Assembly: GCA_000715605.1 (NCBI GenBank)
Contig: KL568532.1
Location: 25,389 to 34,930, forward strand
Direction: 5' to 3'
From: Streptomyces speibonae
GTDB taxonomy: Bacteria; Actinomycetota; Actinomycetes; Streptomycetales; Streptomycetaceae
Length of the DNA stretch: 9,542 nucleotides
Position numbers and translations under genes: made by a program. How positions within the stretch are numbered: the stretch's first letter is position 1; each line of letters starts with the position of its first letter. Positions 1-5,609 of this stretch are shown here, one piece after another. The notes beneath the pieces are model-generated. The model saw only the letters and a list, made by a program, of their open reading frames with translations, was not told where the DNA came from and made no database searches.

Positions 1-18
1 GATGTGTATAAGAGACAG
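1..18. other. Tn5/Nextera mosaic-end adapter remnant (artefact)
   Basis: The first 18 bases equal the last 18 bases of the 19-bp Tn5 mosaic end used in tagmentation libraries (AGATGTGTATAAGAGACAG). Read on the minus strand it is the usual Nextera read-through beginning CTGTCTCTTATACACATC. The phoX reading frame on the minus strand is normal up to base 19 and then translates adapter. This is library-derived sequence left at a contig end, not a genomic transposon. Confidence 0.95.
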
Positions 19-182
19 CGGCTGAGGGCACCGGCGATGACGTCGCCGACGTACTCGTTGGAGCTGGTGTTGGGCACCTCGTGGAAGCAGGCGTCACCAC
101 ACCGGAAACGACAGGTCAGGGCGGACCGGCCGCCAGGATGGGAATCGGACGGAGTTCCGATCAACGGCAGCAGCTTTCGCAC
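19..182 (-). CDS. phoX: PhoX-family alkaline phosphatase, N-terminal fragment
   Basis: This is the 5' end of a minus-strand gene cut off at the contig edge; 54 codons are visible. The start is GTG at 182-180, six bases after a near-perfect AAGGAGG ribosome binding site. The peptide begins VRKLLPLIGTPSDSHPGGRS, then has the cysteine-containing segment CRFRCGDACFHEVPN, then EYVGDVIAGALSR. From memory this matches the conserved head of Streptomyces PhoX-type (DUF839) phosphatases, which precedes a twin-arginine signal. The sequence stops at the first Arg of what would be that motif. PhoX enzymes are Tat-exported, calcium-dependent phosphatases that release phosphate from organic phosphate esters outside the cell. 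A PHO box lies 69-90 bp upstream, which fits a phosphate-starvation gene. The catalytic part is absent, so the call rests on the N-terminus and the promoter. Confidence 0.8.
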
Positions 183-226
183 GTGGTTCCTCCTTGGATG
201 CCCGTGGTGTCAGCGAGACCGTAGGA

Positions 227-255
227 GCACATATGTGCGGTAGCCGGGCGCCCGG
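227..255. repeat. Two perfect 12-bp palindromes in the phoX promoter
   Basis: GCACATATGTGC (227-238) and CCGGGCGCCCGG (244-255) are perfect palindromes, five bases apart. The second overlaps the downstream end of the PHO box, and the first covers the likely -10. They could bind a second regulator or form structure, but nothing in the sequence identifies a protein. Confidence 0.4.
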
Positions 256-272
256 ATGAACGGCGAGTGAAC
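251..272 (-). promoter_or_regulatory. PHO box (PhoP operator) of phoX
   Basis: On the minus strand two adjacent 11-bp direct repeat units read GTTCACTCGCC (272-262) and GTTCATCCGGG (261-251). Both fit the Streptomyces PhoP direct-repeat consensus, which is built on GTTCACC-like units at 11-bp spacing. In such promoters the box overlaps the -35 region. A CATATG lies a suitable distance downstream (234-229) and could be the -10. The gene driven is the phoX fragment. Induction under phosphate limitation is inferred from the PhoR-PhoP regulon. Confidence 0.75.
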
Positions 273-340
273 CCGCGGCAGCGTTCGGGAAGGTGCGCAG
301 GTGACTGCGAATCGCCGTCCCGGGGGGCCGGATCGCCCCC

Positions 341-346
341 TTGACA
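341..346 (+). promoter_or_regulatory. Possible -35 element for the VWA gene
   Basis: A perfect TTGACA lies about 115 bp upstream of the VWA start in the 278-bp divergent spacer with phoX. No convincing -10 hexamer is seen 16-19 bp downstream, so this is a weak candidate only. Apart from this, the PHO box and the two palindromes, I see nothing specific in 183-460. Confidence 0.2.
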
Positions 347-460
347 TATACGATTCCGCAAACCCAACCCTGCCCAAGATCGCCCTTGCGGGCCGCTAAC
401 CTTACGTGTCCGTCCTGGCCAGGGATTGACGGGCATCAACTCACGCGAAGGGTTGCTCAC

Positions 461-1864
461 ATGGGCATTCTCACTCTCCTGCGGAACGCGTTCGGACGGT
501 CACGCAAGGCGAGGACCGCTGAAGCGGAGGGTGCGGCACCGGCCGCCGAGGCGACGGAAACGGCCGCTCCGACGGCGCCCGAACCGGCCCCGGAACCCAC
601 CGCGAGCACACCGGCGTCCCCGACGATTCCGTCCCCCTCCCCGGAACCGGCCCCGGAGCAGACCGCGGCGTCGGTCCCGGAACCGCGCGACGAGCACGAC
701 CTCGTCAGCGCCGCATTCGACAACATCACGGTCCCCGCCCAGGGCCCCTCGGACGCCCCGGAACCCAAGACGGAGCCCGAAGCGGAGGCCAAGACGGAGC
801 CCGCCCCCGAGCCCAAGCCGACAGCCGAGGCCGAGGCAGCCCCCGAGCCCAAGGCCGAGGCCGAAGCGCAGGCCGCCCCCCAGCCCTCCCTGGAGGCGGA
901 GCCGAAGCCCGAGACAAAGCCGGAACCCGAACCGGAACCGGAGGCCAAGCCGGAGGCAAAGGCCGAGGCGGAGCCAGAGGCGAAGACCGAGCCGGAGCCC
1001 AAGGCCCCCGAGCCCGCCCCGGAGGCCGAGGCGGAGCCGGAGCCCTCCCCCGCCGAGGACTCTCCCGCAGCCGCCGACGGCGAGCAGGCCCCACAGGGGC
1101 CACCCGCACTCGACAACGAGAGCAGCACGGGTGGTGCGGGTGGGAACGAAACCCGGGCCGAAGCCGAAGGCGAGGCCGAACCCACCACCCCCGAGCCCGC
1201 CGCAGCGAAACCCGCCACCCCCGCCACAAAACTCCGCAACACCACCCTCACCACCGCCTACAAGGCCGCCGGCGCCACCCTCAAGAAGCACGACCTCACC
1301 GGCACCCGCGCCAAGATCTACCTCGTCCTCGACCGCTCCGCGAGCATGCGCCCGTACTACAAGGACGGCTCCGCCCAGGCCCTCGCCGAGCAGACCCTCG
1401 CCCTCGCCGCCCACGTCGACACCGAGGCCACCCTCCACGTCACGTTCTTCTCCACGGAACTCGACGGCACCGGTGAGCTGACCCTCACCGACCACGAGAA
1501 CAAGATCGACGAGCTGCACGCCGGGCTCGGCCGTATGGGCCGTACCAGCTACCACGCCGCCGTCGAGGCGGTCCTCGCGCAGCACGCGAAGGAGCCGGCC
1601 GGCACCCCCGCCCTGGTGGTCTTCCAGACCGACGGCGCCCCGGACGCGAAGACACCCGCCACCCAGGCCCTGGCCGACGCGGCGAAGAACCACCCCCACG
1701 TGTTCTTCTCCTTCGTCGCCTTCGGGGAGCACGACAACAAGGCCTTCGACTACCTCCGCAAGCTGAAGACGGAGAACACCTCCTTCTTCCACGCGGGCCC
1801 CACCCCGCGCGAGCTCACGGACAAGGAGCTGTACGAGGGCGTCCTGGCCTCCTGGCGCCCGTAA
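461..1864 (+). CDS. TerF-like von Willebrand factor A domain protein with long A/E/P/K linker
   Basis: This is a 467-residue protein. I chose ATG 461 because GAAGGG lies eight bases upstream and the product starts [16 protein letters not shown]; the 40 codons before it look non-coding. There is no signal peptide or membrane helix. Residues about 20-258 are low-complexity Ala/Glu/Pro/Lys with near-repeats such as PEPKAEAEA. The VWA domain begins near residue 284. Its metal-site residues are intact: DxSxS at D291-S293-S295, T362 in GRTSYH, and D391 in QTDG. Phrases such as [17 protein letters not shown] and [17 protein letters not shown] match the VWA domain of TerF/tellurium-resistance-type proteins. 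These bind a divalent cation and probably a protein partner; the true role is unknown. A cytoplasmic location is inferred. The gene sits between phoX and metG. Confidence 0.85.
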   Translation: MGILTLLRNAFGRSRKARTAEAEGAAPAAEATETAAPTAPEPAPEPTASTPASPTIPSPSPEPAPEQTAASVPEPRDEHDLVSAAFDNITVPAQGPSDAPEPKTEPEAEAKTEPAPEPKPTAEAEAAPEPKAEAEAQAAPQPSLEAEPKPETKPEPEPEPEAKPEAKAEAEPEAKTEPEPKAPEPAPEAEAEPEPSPAEDSPAAADGEQAPQGPPALDNESSTGGAGGNETRAEAEGEAEPTTPEPAAAKPATPATKLRNTTLTTAYKAAGATLKKHDLTGTRAKIYLVLDRSASMRPYYKDGSAQALAEQTLALAAHVDTEATLHVTFFSTELDGTGELTLTDHENKIDELHAGLGRMGRTSYHAAVEAVLAQHAKEPAGTPALVVFQTDGAPDAKTPATQALADAAKNHPHVFFSFVAFGEHDNKAFDYLRKLKTENTSFFHAGPTPRELTDKELYEGVLASWRP

Positions 1865-1873
1865 CCCCCGCCC

Positions 1874-1908
1874 GGGGCGGGCGGACGGCCGGAGTGGACG
1901 CCCGCCCC
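1874..1908 (+). terminator. GC hairpin after the VWA gene
   Basis: GGGGCGGGCG (1874-1883) pairs perfectly with CGCCCGCCCC (1899-1908) across a 15-nt loop, ten bases after the VWA stop. There is no T-tract, as is common in Streptomyces terminators. It separates the VWA gene from metG. Confidence 0.55.
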
Positions 1909-1939
1909 GGCCGGACGGCCCGCCCGCCCCGAAACGCGT

Positions 1940-1969
1940 GTGAGTCGATCTCCGCGGGCCCAGTAGGAT
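1940..1969 (+). promoter_or_regulatory. Candidate metG promoter (possibly leaderless)
   Basis: TAGGAT at 1964-1969 is a good match to the vegetative -10 consensus TAnnnT. The candidate -35 about 18 bases upstream (GTGAGT, 1940-1945) is weak. A start seven or eight bases after the -10 would put +1 at or next to the ATG at 1977. The same AGGA could instead act as a Shine-Dalgarno sequence eight bases from the ATG. The two readings cannot be separated by eye. Confidence 0.35.
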
Positions 1970-1976
1970 TTCGACC

Positions 1977-3593
1977 ATGGCGGCCACTGGATCAGAGAAG
2001 CAGGGGGCGAAGGCGTACTACGTCTCGACCCCCATCTACTACGTCAACGACGCTCCTCACCTGGGCCACGCCTATACGACCGTCGCAGGCGACGTGCTCA
2101 CCCGCTGGCACCGCCAGCGCGGCGAGAAGGTGTGGTACCTCACCGGCACGGACGAGCACGGTCAGAAGATCATGCGCACGGCCGAGGCGAACGGGGTCAC
2201 CCCGCAGGCCTGGGCCGACAAGCTCGTCACGGAGGCCTGGAAACCCCTGTGGGAGCACCTCGAGATCGCGAACGACGACTTCATCCGCACCACGCAGAAG
2301 CGGCACACCGACCGCGTCCAGGAGTTCGTGCAGGACCTGTACGACAAGGGCGAGATCTACAAGGGCGGCTACGAGGGCCCGTACTGCGTGGGCTGCGAGG
2401 AGTACAAACTCCCCGGTGAGCTGATCGACGGCGAGGGGGAGTACGCGGGCCAGAAGCTGTGCCCGATCCACAAGAAGCCGGTGGAGATCCTCAGCGAGGA
2501 GAACTACTTCTTCAAGCTCAGCGAGTACACCGACCGGCTGCTCGCGCACTACGAGGCCAACCCGGGCTTCATCCAGCCCGAGTCCGCGCGCAACGAGGTC
2601 GTGAACTTCGTCCGGCAGGGCCTTCAGGACCTGTCCATCTCCCGCTCGACGTTCGACTGGGGCGTGCCGGTCCCGTGGGACGACAAGCACGTGATCTACG
2701 TGTGGATCGACGCGCTGCTGAACTACGCCACGGCGGTCGGTTACAACGAGAACCCGGAGAAGTTCGAGTCGACGTTCCCGGCCGACGTGCACCTGGTCGG
2801 CAAGGACATCCTCCGCTTCCACGCGATCATCTGGCCGGCCATGCTGATGGCGCAGGGTCTCCCGCTGCCCGGGAAGATCGCCGCGAACGGCTGGCTGATG
2901 GTCGGCGGCGAGAAGATGAGCAAGTCCAACCTGACCGGCATCAAGCCGCAGGACCTGACCTCGCACTTCGGCGTGGACGCGTACCGCTGGTACTTCCTGC
3001 GGGCGATCGCCTTCGGCCAGGACGGCAGCTTCTCCTGGGAGGACTTCTCGGCCCGCTACACCAGCGAGCTGGCGAACGACTACGGCAACCTCGCCTCCCG
3101 CGTGGCGGCCATGGTCAACAAGTACTTCGGCGGCGAGCTGCCGGCCGCGACGGCCGACGGCGAGGCGGAGAAGGCGCTCCACGACGGCCTGGCGAAGGCG
3201 GTCACGGAGGCGGACCGCCGCGTCGGCGACGAGCTGGACTTCCAGGGCGGCATCCTGGCGGTGTTCGACTTCGTGAAGCAGGTCAACGGCTACATCACGG
3301 AGCAGGAGCCGTGGAAGGTCGCGAAGGACGATTCGCAGGAGGGCAGGGCCCGCCTGGCGACGATCCTCTACACGGCCGCGGAGTCGCTCCGCGCGGTGGC
3401 GGTCCTGCTCAACCCGATCATGCCGGACACCTCCCGGAAGCTCTGGGACTCCCTCGGCGCGGAGGCGGGGCTCGGCCCGCTCGCCGACCAGAAGGTCCAG
3501 GAGTCCGGCACCTGGGGTCTCCTCCCCGCCGGCTCCACGGTCACCAAGGGCGCGGTCCTCTTCCCCCGTCTCGAGGAGAAGCCGACCGCGTAG
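1977..3593 (+). CDS. metG: Methionyl-tRNA synthetase
   Basis: This 538-residue class I aminoacyl-tRNA synthetase charges tRNA-Met with methionine using ATP in the cytoplasm and is essential for translation. The HIGH-type signature is HLGH at 28-31, within TPIYYVNDAPHLGHAYTTV. KMSKS is at 313-317. A zinc knuckle is formed by C137-x2-C140 and C162-x2-H165 in the connective-peptide region. The C-terminal helical anticodon-binding part follows, with the expected KQVNGYITEQEPWK motif. There is no C-terminal EMAP-II-type tRNA-binding extension, so it is the short form. The start is supported by AGGA eight bases upstream, although that stretch may really be a -10. The last 14 codons (including the stop) are duplicated at 7344-7385, and a strong hairpin follows the stop. 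Function is certain from the motifs. Confidence 0.98.
   Translation: MAATGSEKQGAKAYYVSTPIYYVNDAPHLGHAYTTVAGDVLTRWHRQRGEKVWYLTGTDEHGQKIMRTAEANGVTPQAWADKLVTEAWKPLWEHLEIANDDFIRTTQKRHTDRVQEFVQDLYDKGEIYKGGYEGPYCVGCEEYKLPGELIDGEGEYAGQKLCPIHKKPVEILSEENYFFKLSEYTDRLLAHYEANPGFIQPESARNEVVNFVRQGLQDLSISRSTFDWGVPVPWDDKHVIYVWIDALLNYATAVGYNENPEKFESTFPADVHLVGKDILRFHAIIWPAMLMAQGLPLPGKIAANGWLMVGGEKMSKSNLTGIKPQDLTSHFGVDAYRWYFLRAIAFGQDGSFSWEDFSARYTSELANDYGNLASRVAAMVNKYFGGELPAATADGEAEKALHDGLAKAVTEADRRVGDELDFQGGILAVFDFVKQVNGYITEQEPWKVAKDDSQEGRARLATILYTAAESLRAVAVLLNPIMPDTSRKLWDSLGAEAGLGPLADQKVQESGTWGLLPAGSTVTKGAVLFPRLEEKPTA
3551..3592 (+). repeat. Direct repeat copy 1 (metG 3' end; candidate attachment site)
   Basis: These last 42 bases of metG, up to the second base of its TAG stop, recur at 7344-7385 with only two mismatches (C3566/A7359 and G3578/C7371). 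Homology stops at the 5' edge and becomes patchy after the stop codon. This copy completes the functional metG frame (AVLFPRLEEKPTA). It is the left boundary of the proposed inserted segment. Confidence 0.7.
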
Positions 3594-3612
3594 GACGCAT
3601 CGCGTACGTCCA

Positions 3613-3643
3613 GAGGCCCGGAAACGCCGTGTTTCCGGGCCTC
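3613..3643. terminator. Bidirectional hairpin terminator between metG and the DUF397 gene
   Basis: A perfect 13-bp stem, GAGGCCCGGAAAC (3613-3625) with GTTTCCGGGCCTC (3631-3643), has a 5-nt loop. It begins 20 bases after the metG stop and ends two bases before the convergent DUF397 stop. It can therefore serve both genes. Confidence 0.85.
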
Positions 3644-3645
3644 GG

Positions 3646-3855
3646 TCAGCTCCCCGACGCGTGCGCCACGAAGTCCGCCCACGCGTGGTGCGTCAGCACG
3701 AGCTGAGGACCACCTATCTGCTTGGAATCGCGGACGTGCACCACGTCGGGGGGCGTAGCAATCTCGATGCAGTCGTTGCCGTCGCCGCTGCTGCTGTAGC
3801 TGCTCTTGAACCAGACCAGTGCAGAAGCGTCGTGGCCGGTGGAGGTGCCGATCAT
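3646..3855 (-). CDS. DUF397 domain-containing small protein
   Basis: This 69-residue protein has the DUF397 pattern: WFKSSYSSSGDGNDCIEIA (15-33), then VHVRDSK, then a C-terminal LTHHAWADFV. DUF397 proteins are small actinobacterial proteins of unclear biochemistry, usually encoded beside XRE/DUF5753 regulators. In the WhiJ/AbaA-type loci of Streptomyces they are thought to modulate that partner. The ATG (3855-3853) overlaps the TGA of the upstream XRE gene as ATGA. GGAGAG lies just upstream inside that gene, so the two are probably translationally coupled. The stop lies at the foot of the 3613-3643 terminator. The family call is firm; the molecular role is inferred. Confidence 0.93.
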   Translation of the reverse strand: MIGTSTGHDASALVWFKSSYSSSGDGNDCIEIATPPDVVHVRDSKQIGGPQLVLTHHAWADFVAHASGS

Positions 3856-4733
3856 GTCTCTCCAAGCATCTGCTCGATGAGGGCCCGCGACTCTCGGGGC
3901 GTGAGAGCCTGCGCCCGGATCATTCCATAGCGCAGTTCAAGGATCCTGAGCTGCTTCGGCTCGGACACCGGGCGGCCGCTGAACGCGCCCTCGGAGCGAC
4001 CCACCGCAGTGCCGTCCGGAAACTTGAGCACCTCGATCAACCCGCCCGTGCCGAAGTGATCCTCGCAGTCAGTCGGCATCACCTGAATCGAGACGTTCCG
4101 CAACCGCCCGAGCTCCAACAGGCGTTCGAGTTGCCGCCGCCACACCATTCTGCCCCCGACCGGGCGCCGCAGCGTCACCTCTTCCTGGACAAAACTCAGC
4201 GTCGGCGCCGGTGACCGCTCGAAGATCGAACGGCGGGCCATCCGCGCGGCCACCATGCGCTCCGTTTCCTCATCCGAGTAGGCAGGAAGCCACGCTTCGA
4301 AGAGCGCCCGCATGTGCTCCTCGGTCTGCAACAAACCGTGGATGTTGTGGTTGCTGTACAGCGCCGCCTCGACCGCCTGCGCCTCCAGCTTGCCCAGCGC
4401 CCGCACACTCTTCGGATACCGGACCTTCCTCACGTCCTCCCAAGCCGCCGCGATGAGCCCACCCGCGCCCAACACCTTGTCGGCCTTGGCCAGATACTCC
4501 TGTCGGGGAATCCGCTTCCCGCCCTCGATCTTGTAGACGAGGTCGTCCCCGTACTTGACCGCCGCCGCGAAGTCGGCGACCCGCATCCCCACGGCCTCCC
4601 GCCGCAGCCTCAACTGACGCCCCACCGTGGCGAGTACGGCCATGCCCCACTCGTCCTCCGGGTCCACCTCCCACCCCGGCTCGTCCTCCTCGGCGCCGGT
4701 CCGCAGCCGTACCGCCTCGCCGTCCACCGACAT
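3852..4733 (-). CDS. XRE-family regulator with DUF5753 domain (WhiJ/AbaA-like)
   Basis: This is a 293-residue DNA-binding regulator. The frame stays open to 4817, but ATG 4733 is preferred because GGAGGGG lies six bases upstream. M31 (before AVLATVGRQLRLRREA) is a less likely alternative. Residues about 35-92 form the helix-turn-helix, with ADFAAAVKYGDDLVYKIEGGKRIPR as its core. Residues about 108-285 match DUF5753, including the motif NHNIHGLLQTEEHMRALF, the stretch WRRQLERLLELG, and the VQVMP-like segment VSIQVMPTDCEDHFG. Proteins of this type, such as WhiJ, occur in Streptomyces next to a DUF397 protein and an RsbW-like ATPase and affect development and antibiotic production. All three are present here. 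A candidate operator lies upstream (4792-4850), which suggests autoregulation and control of the divergent gene. Confidence 0.93.
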   Translation of the reverse strand: MSVDGEAVRLRTGAEEDEPGWEVDPEDEWGMAVLATVGRQLRLRREAVGMRVADFAAAVKYGDDLVYKIEGGKRIPRQEYLAKADKVLGAGGLIAAAWEDVRKVRYPKSVRALGKLEAQAVEAALYSNHNIHGLLQTEEHMRALFEAWLPAYSDEETERMVAARMARRSIFERSPAPTLSFVQEEVTLRRPVGGRMVWRRQLERLLELGRLRNVSIQVMPTDCEDHFGTGGLIEVLKFPDGTAVGRSEGAFSGRPVSEPKQLRILELRYGMIRAQALTPRESRALIEQMLGET

Positions 4734-4791
4734 GCCGCACCCCTCCGTCGTACCGCCGTGCTGTTCAACGCCCGTACTCGCCGGCCGGTTT

Positions 4792-4850
4792 CCGACGGTT
4801 CGGACAGCGGCCGACAAGCTCCGACAGTCACCCTACGTATCGGCACTGTC
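4792..4850. promoter_or_regulatory. Divergent operator/promoter region between XRE and ATPase genes
   Basis: Two layers are visible. First, a symmetric site: GACAGT (4823-4828), five bases, the palindrome TACGTA (4834-4839), five bases, ACTGTC (4845-4850). All parts share the centre 4836.5. Second, CGGACA, CCGACA and CCGACA begin at 4801, 4811 and 4821, one helical turn apart, with a further CCGAC at 4792. On the minus strand TAGGGT (4835-4830) is a reasonable -10 for the XRE gene, inside the symmetric site. A bound regulator there would block XRE transcription. The binding protein is probably the XRE product itself, by inference. Confidence 0.5.
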
Positions 4851-4888
4851 ACTATTCACGGTAAGCATGTCCGGCCACGCTCGGTCAC

Positions 4889-5320
4889 GTGAACAGCGAA
4901 AAGACCACCCACCTTCTGTCACCCGCCGACCACTTCAGCGTGCTCCTGTCACCCACACCCCGCAGTGCCCGCCTCGCCCGGTTGCTCGCCACGGACTGGA
5001 CGCGCGACCGGGACCTGCCCCACCGCACCACCGAGGCCGCCGAACACCTCGTCGCCGAACTCGCCGCGAACGCGGCCACCCACGGCCGGCTCACCGGACG
5101 CGACTTCCGTCTCGCCCTCCTGACCGACGGCGCGACCCTGCGCATCGAGGTCACGGACACCCGAGGTGACGCCCTCCCGCACCGCCGCGTGCCCGCCCCT
5201 GACGAGGAGTCCGGACGCGGCCTGCTCCTCGTCGAGGCCCTCGCCGACCGCTGGGGCGTGGCCCTCGGACCGGTCCCCCGCAAGACCGTATGGGCGGAAC
5301 TCGATCTGCCGCCACGCTGA
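4889..5320 (+). CDS. RsbW-like ATP-binding protein (anti-sigma/HATPase_c)
   Basis: This 143-residue protein has a GHKL/HATPase_c fold. The N-box is ELAANAATHG (E57 and N61), the G1 motif is VTDTRGD (D90), and the G2 motif is GRGLLLVEALADRWGV (from G109). KTVWAEL near the C-terminus matches the last strand. The single domain resembles the RsbW/SpoIIAB serine-kinase anti-sigma factors that are highly expanded in Streptomyces. Copies beside XRE/DUF397 pairs belong to WhiJ/AbaA-like loci, where the biochemical target is not settled. The start is GTG 4889, the first available after a stop at 4862. No clear Shine-Dalgarno is visible, so initiation is uncertain; GTG 4940 is a less likely alternative. 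It is transcribed away from the XRE gene across a shared 155-bp region. Confidence 0.88.
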   Translation: MNSEKTTHLLSPADHFSVLLSPTPRSARLARLLATDWTRDRDLPHRTTEAAEHLVAELAANAATHGRLTGRDFRLALLTDGATLRIEVTDTRGDALPHRRVPAPDEESGRGLLLVEALADRWGVALGPVPRKTVWAELDLPPR

Positions 5321-5336
5321 CCAGCGGAAACGACAC

Positions 5337-5372
5337 CGGCACCGGAACCCCGCCGCGTGTGCTCCGGTGCCG
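5337..5372 (+). terminator. Hairpin after the ATPase gene
   Basis: CGGCACCGGA (5337-5346) pairs perfectly with TCCGGTGCCG (5363-5372) over a 16-nt loop, starting 17 bases after the ATPase stop. The only T-run after it is a short TCTTT at 5381. Confidence 0.55.
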
Positions 5373-5434
5373 TCGGCCGTCTTTCCCAAGGACCACGGGA
5401 GAGAAAGAAACCCTGCCAAGCCCCACCCCTCCCG

Positions 5435-5465
5435 CCCACGCCGCATGCTCACTCGCGTGGGTGAA
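5435..5465 (+). other. Hairpin in the region upstream of the winged-helix gene
   Basis: CGCCCACGC (5435-5443) pairs with GCGTGGGTG (5457-5465) as nine pairs including one G-U, with a 13-nt loop. It may be part of a leader RNA or a second terminator after the ATPase gene. Its role is unknown. Confidence 0.35.
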
Positions 5466-5485
5466 CATCACCAACTGGAGTGGAT

Positions 5486-5563
5486 ATGCCACAGGTTGCC
5501 TGCCCTACGCTCGGCGCAGCACGGCACAGCCCCAGACACGCAAACGGCCCCCGCCGGGAGTGA
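5486..5563 (+). CDS. Possible 25-codon upstream ORF (leader peptide)
   Basis: ATG 5486 follows GGAG at five-base spacing and opens a 25-codon frame, MPQVACPTLGAARHSPRHAN then GPRRE. Its TGA at 5561-5563 falls in the loop of the hairpin at 5555-5570. The spacing and the position of the stop resemble a leader peptide controlling the winged-helix gene 46 bases downstream. The peptide resembles nothing I know and has no run of one amino acid. It may be chance, so confidence is low. Confidence 0.25.
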   Translation: MPQVACPTLGAARHSPRHANGPRRE

Positions 5564-5581
5564 CGTCCCGTTGCGAGGGCC
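5539..5581 (+). promoter_or_regulatory. Structured leader with mutually exclusive hairpins
   Basis: Form A: CGGGA (5555-5559) pairs with TCCCG (5566-5570), inside an outer GGCCC (5546-5550)/GGGCC (5577-5581) pair. Form B: CGCAA and CGG (5539-5547, one A bulged) pair with CCGTTGCG (5568-5575). The two forms share bases 5568-5570 and cannot coexist. The element ends 28 bases before the winged-helix ATG and could act as an attenuator or translation switch. This is read by eye, without a folding calculation. Confidence 0.35.
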
Positions 5582-5609
5582 TGACCACCAAGGAAGTTAG
5601 GGCTTCCCG

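Noticed and set aside
1..18. Genomic Tn5-like transposon end
   Set aside because: It sits exactly at the sequence edge, lacks any transposase or target duplication, and equals the commercial adapter.
4..243. 79-codon plus-strand frame at the left edge
   Set aside because: It begins inside adapter sequence and is antisense to phoX and its promoter.
500..1987. 495-codon minus-strand open frame opposite the VWA gene
   Set aside because: Gly/Leu/Arg-rich translation of the antisense of a repetitive GC-rich gene. It has no domain, and it crosses the metG start and the terminator. The plus strand has an intact VWA domain.
1992..3182. 396-codon minus-strand open frame opposite metG
   Set aside because: Antisense shadow of a certain metG; Val/Arg/Leu-rich with no recognisable motif.
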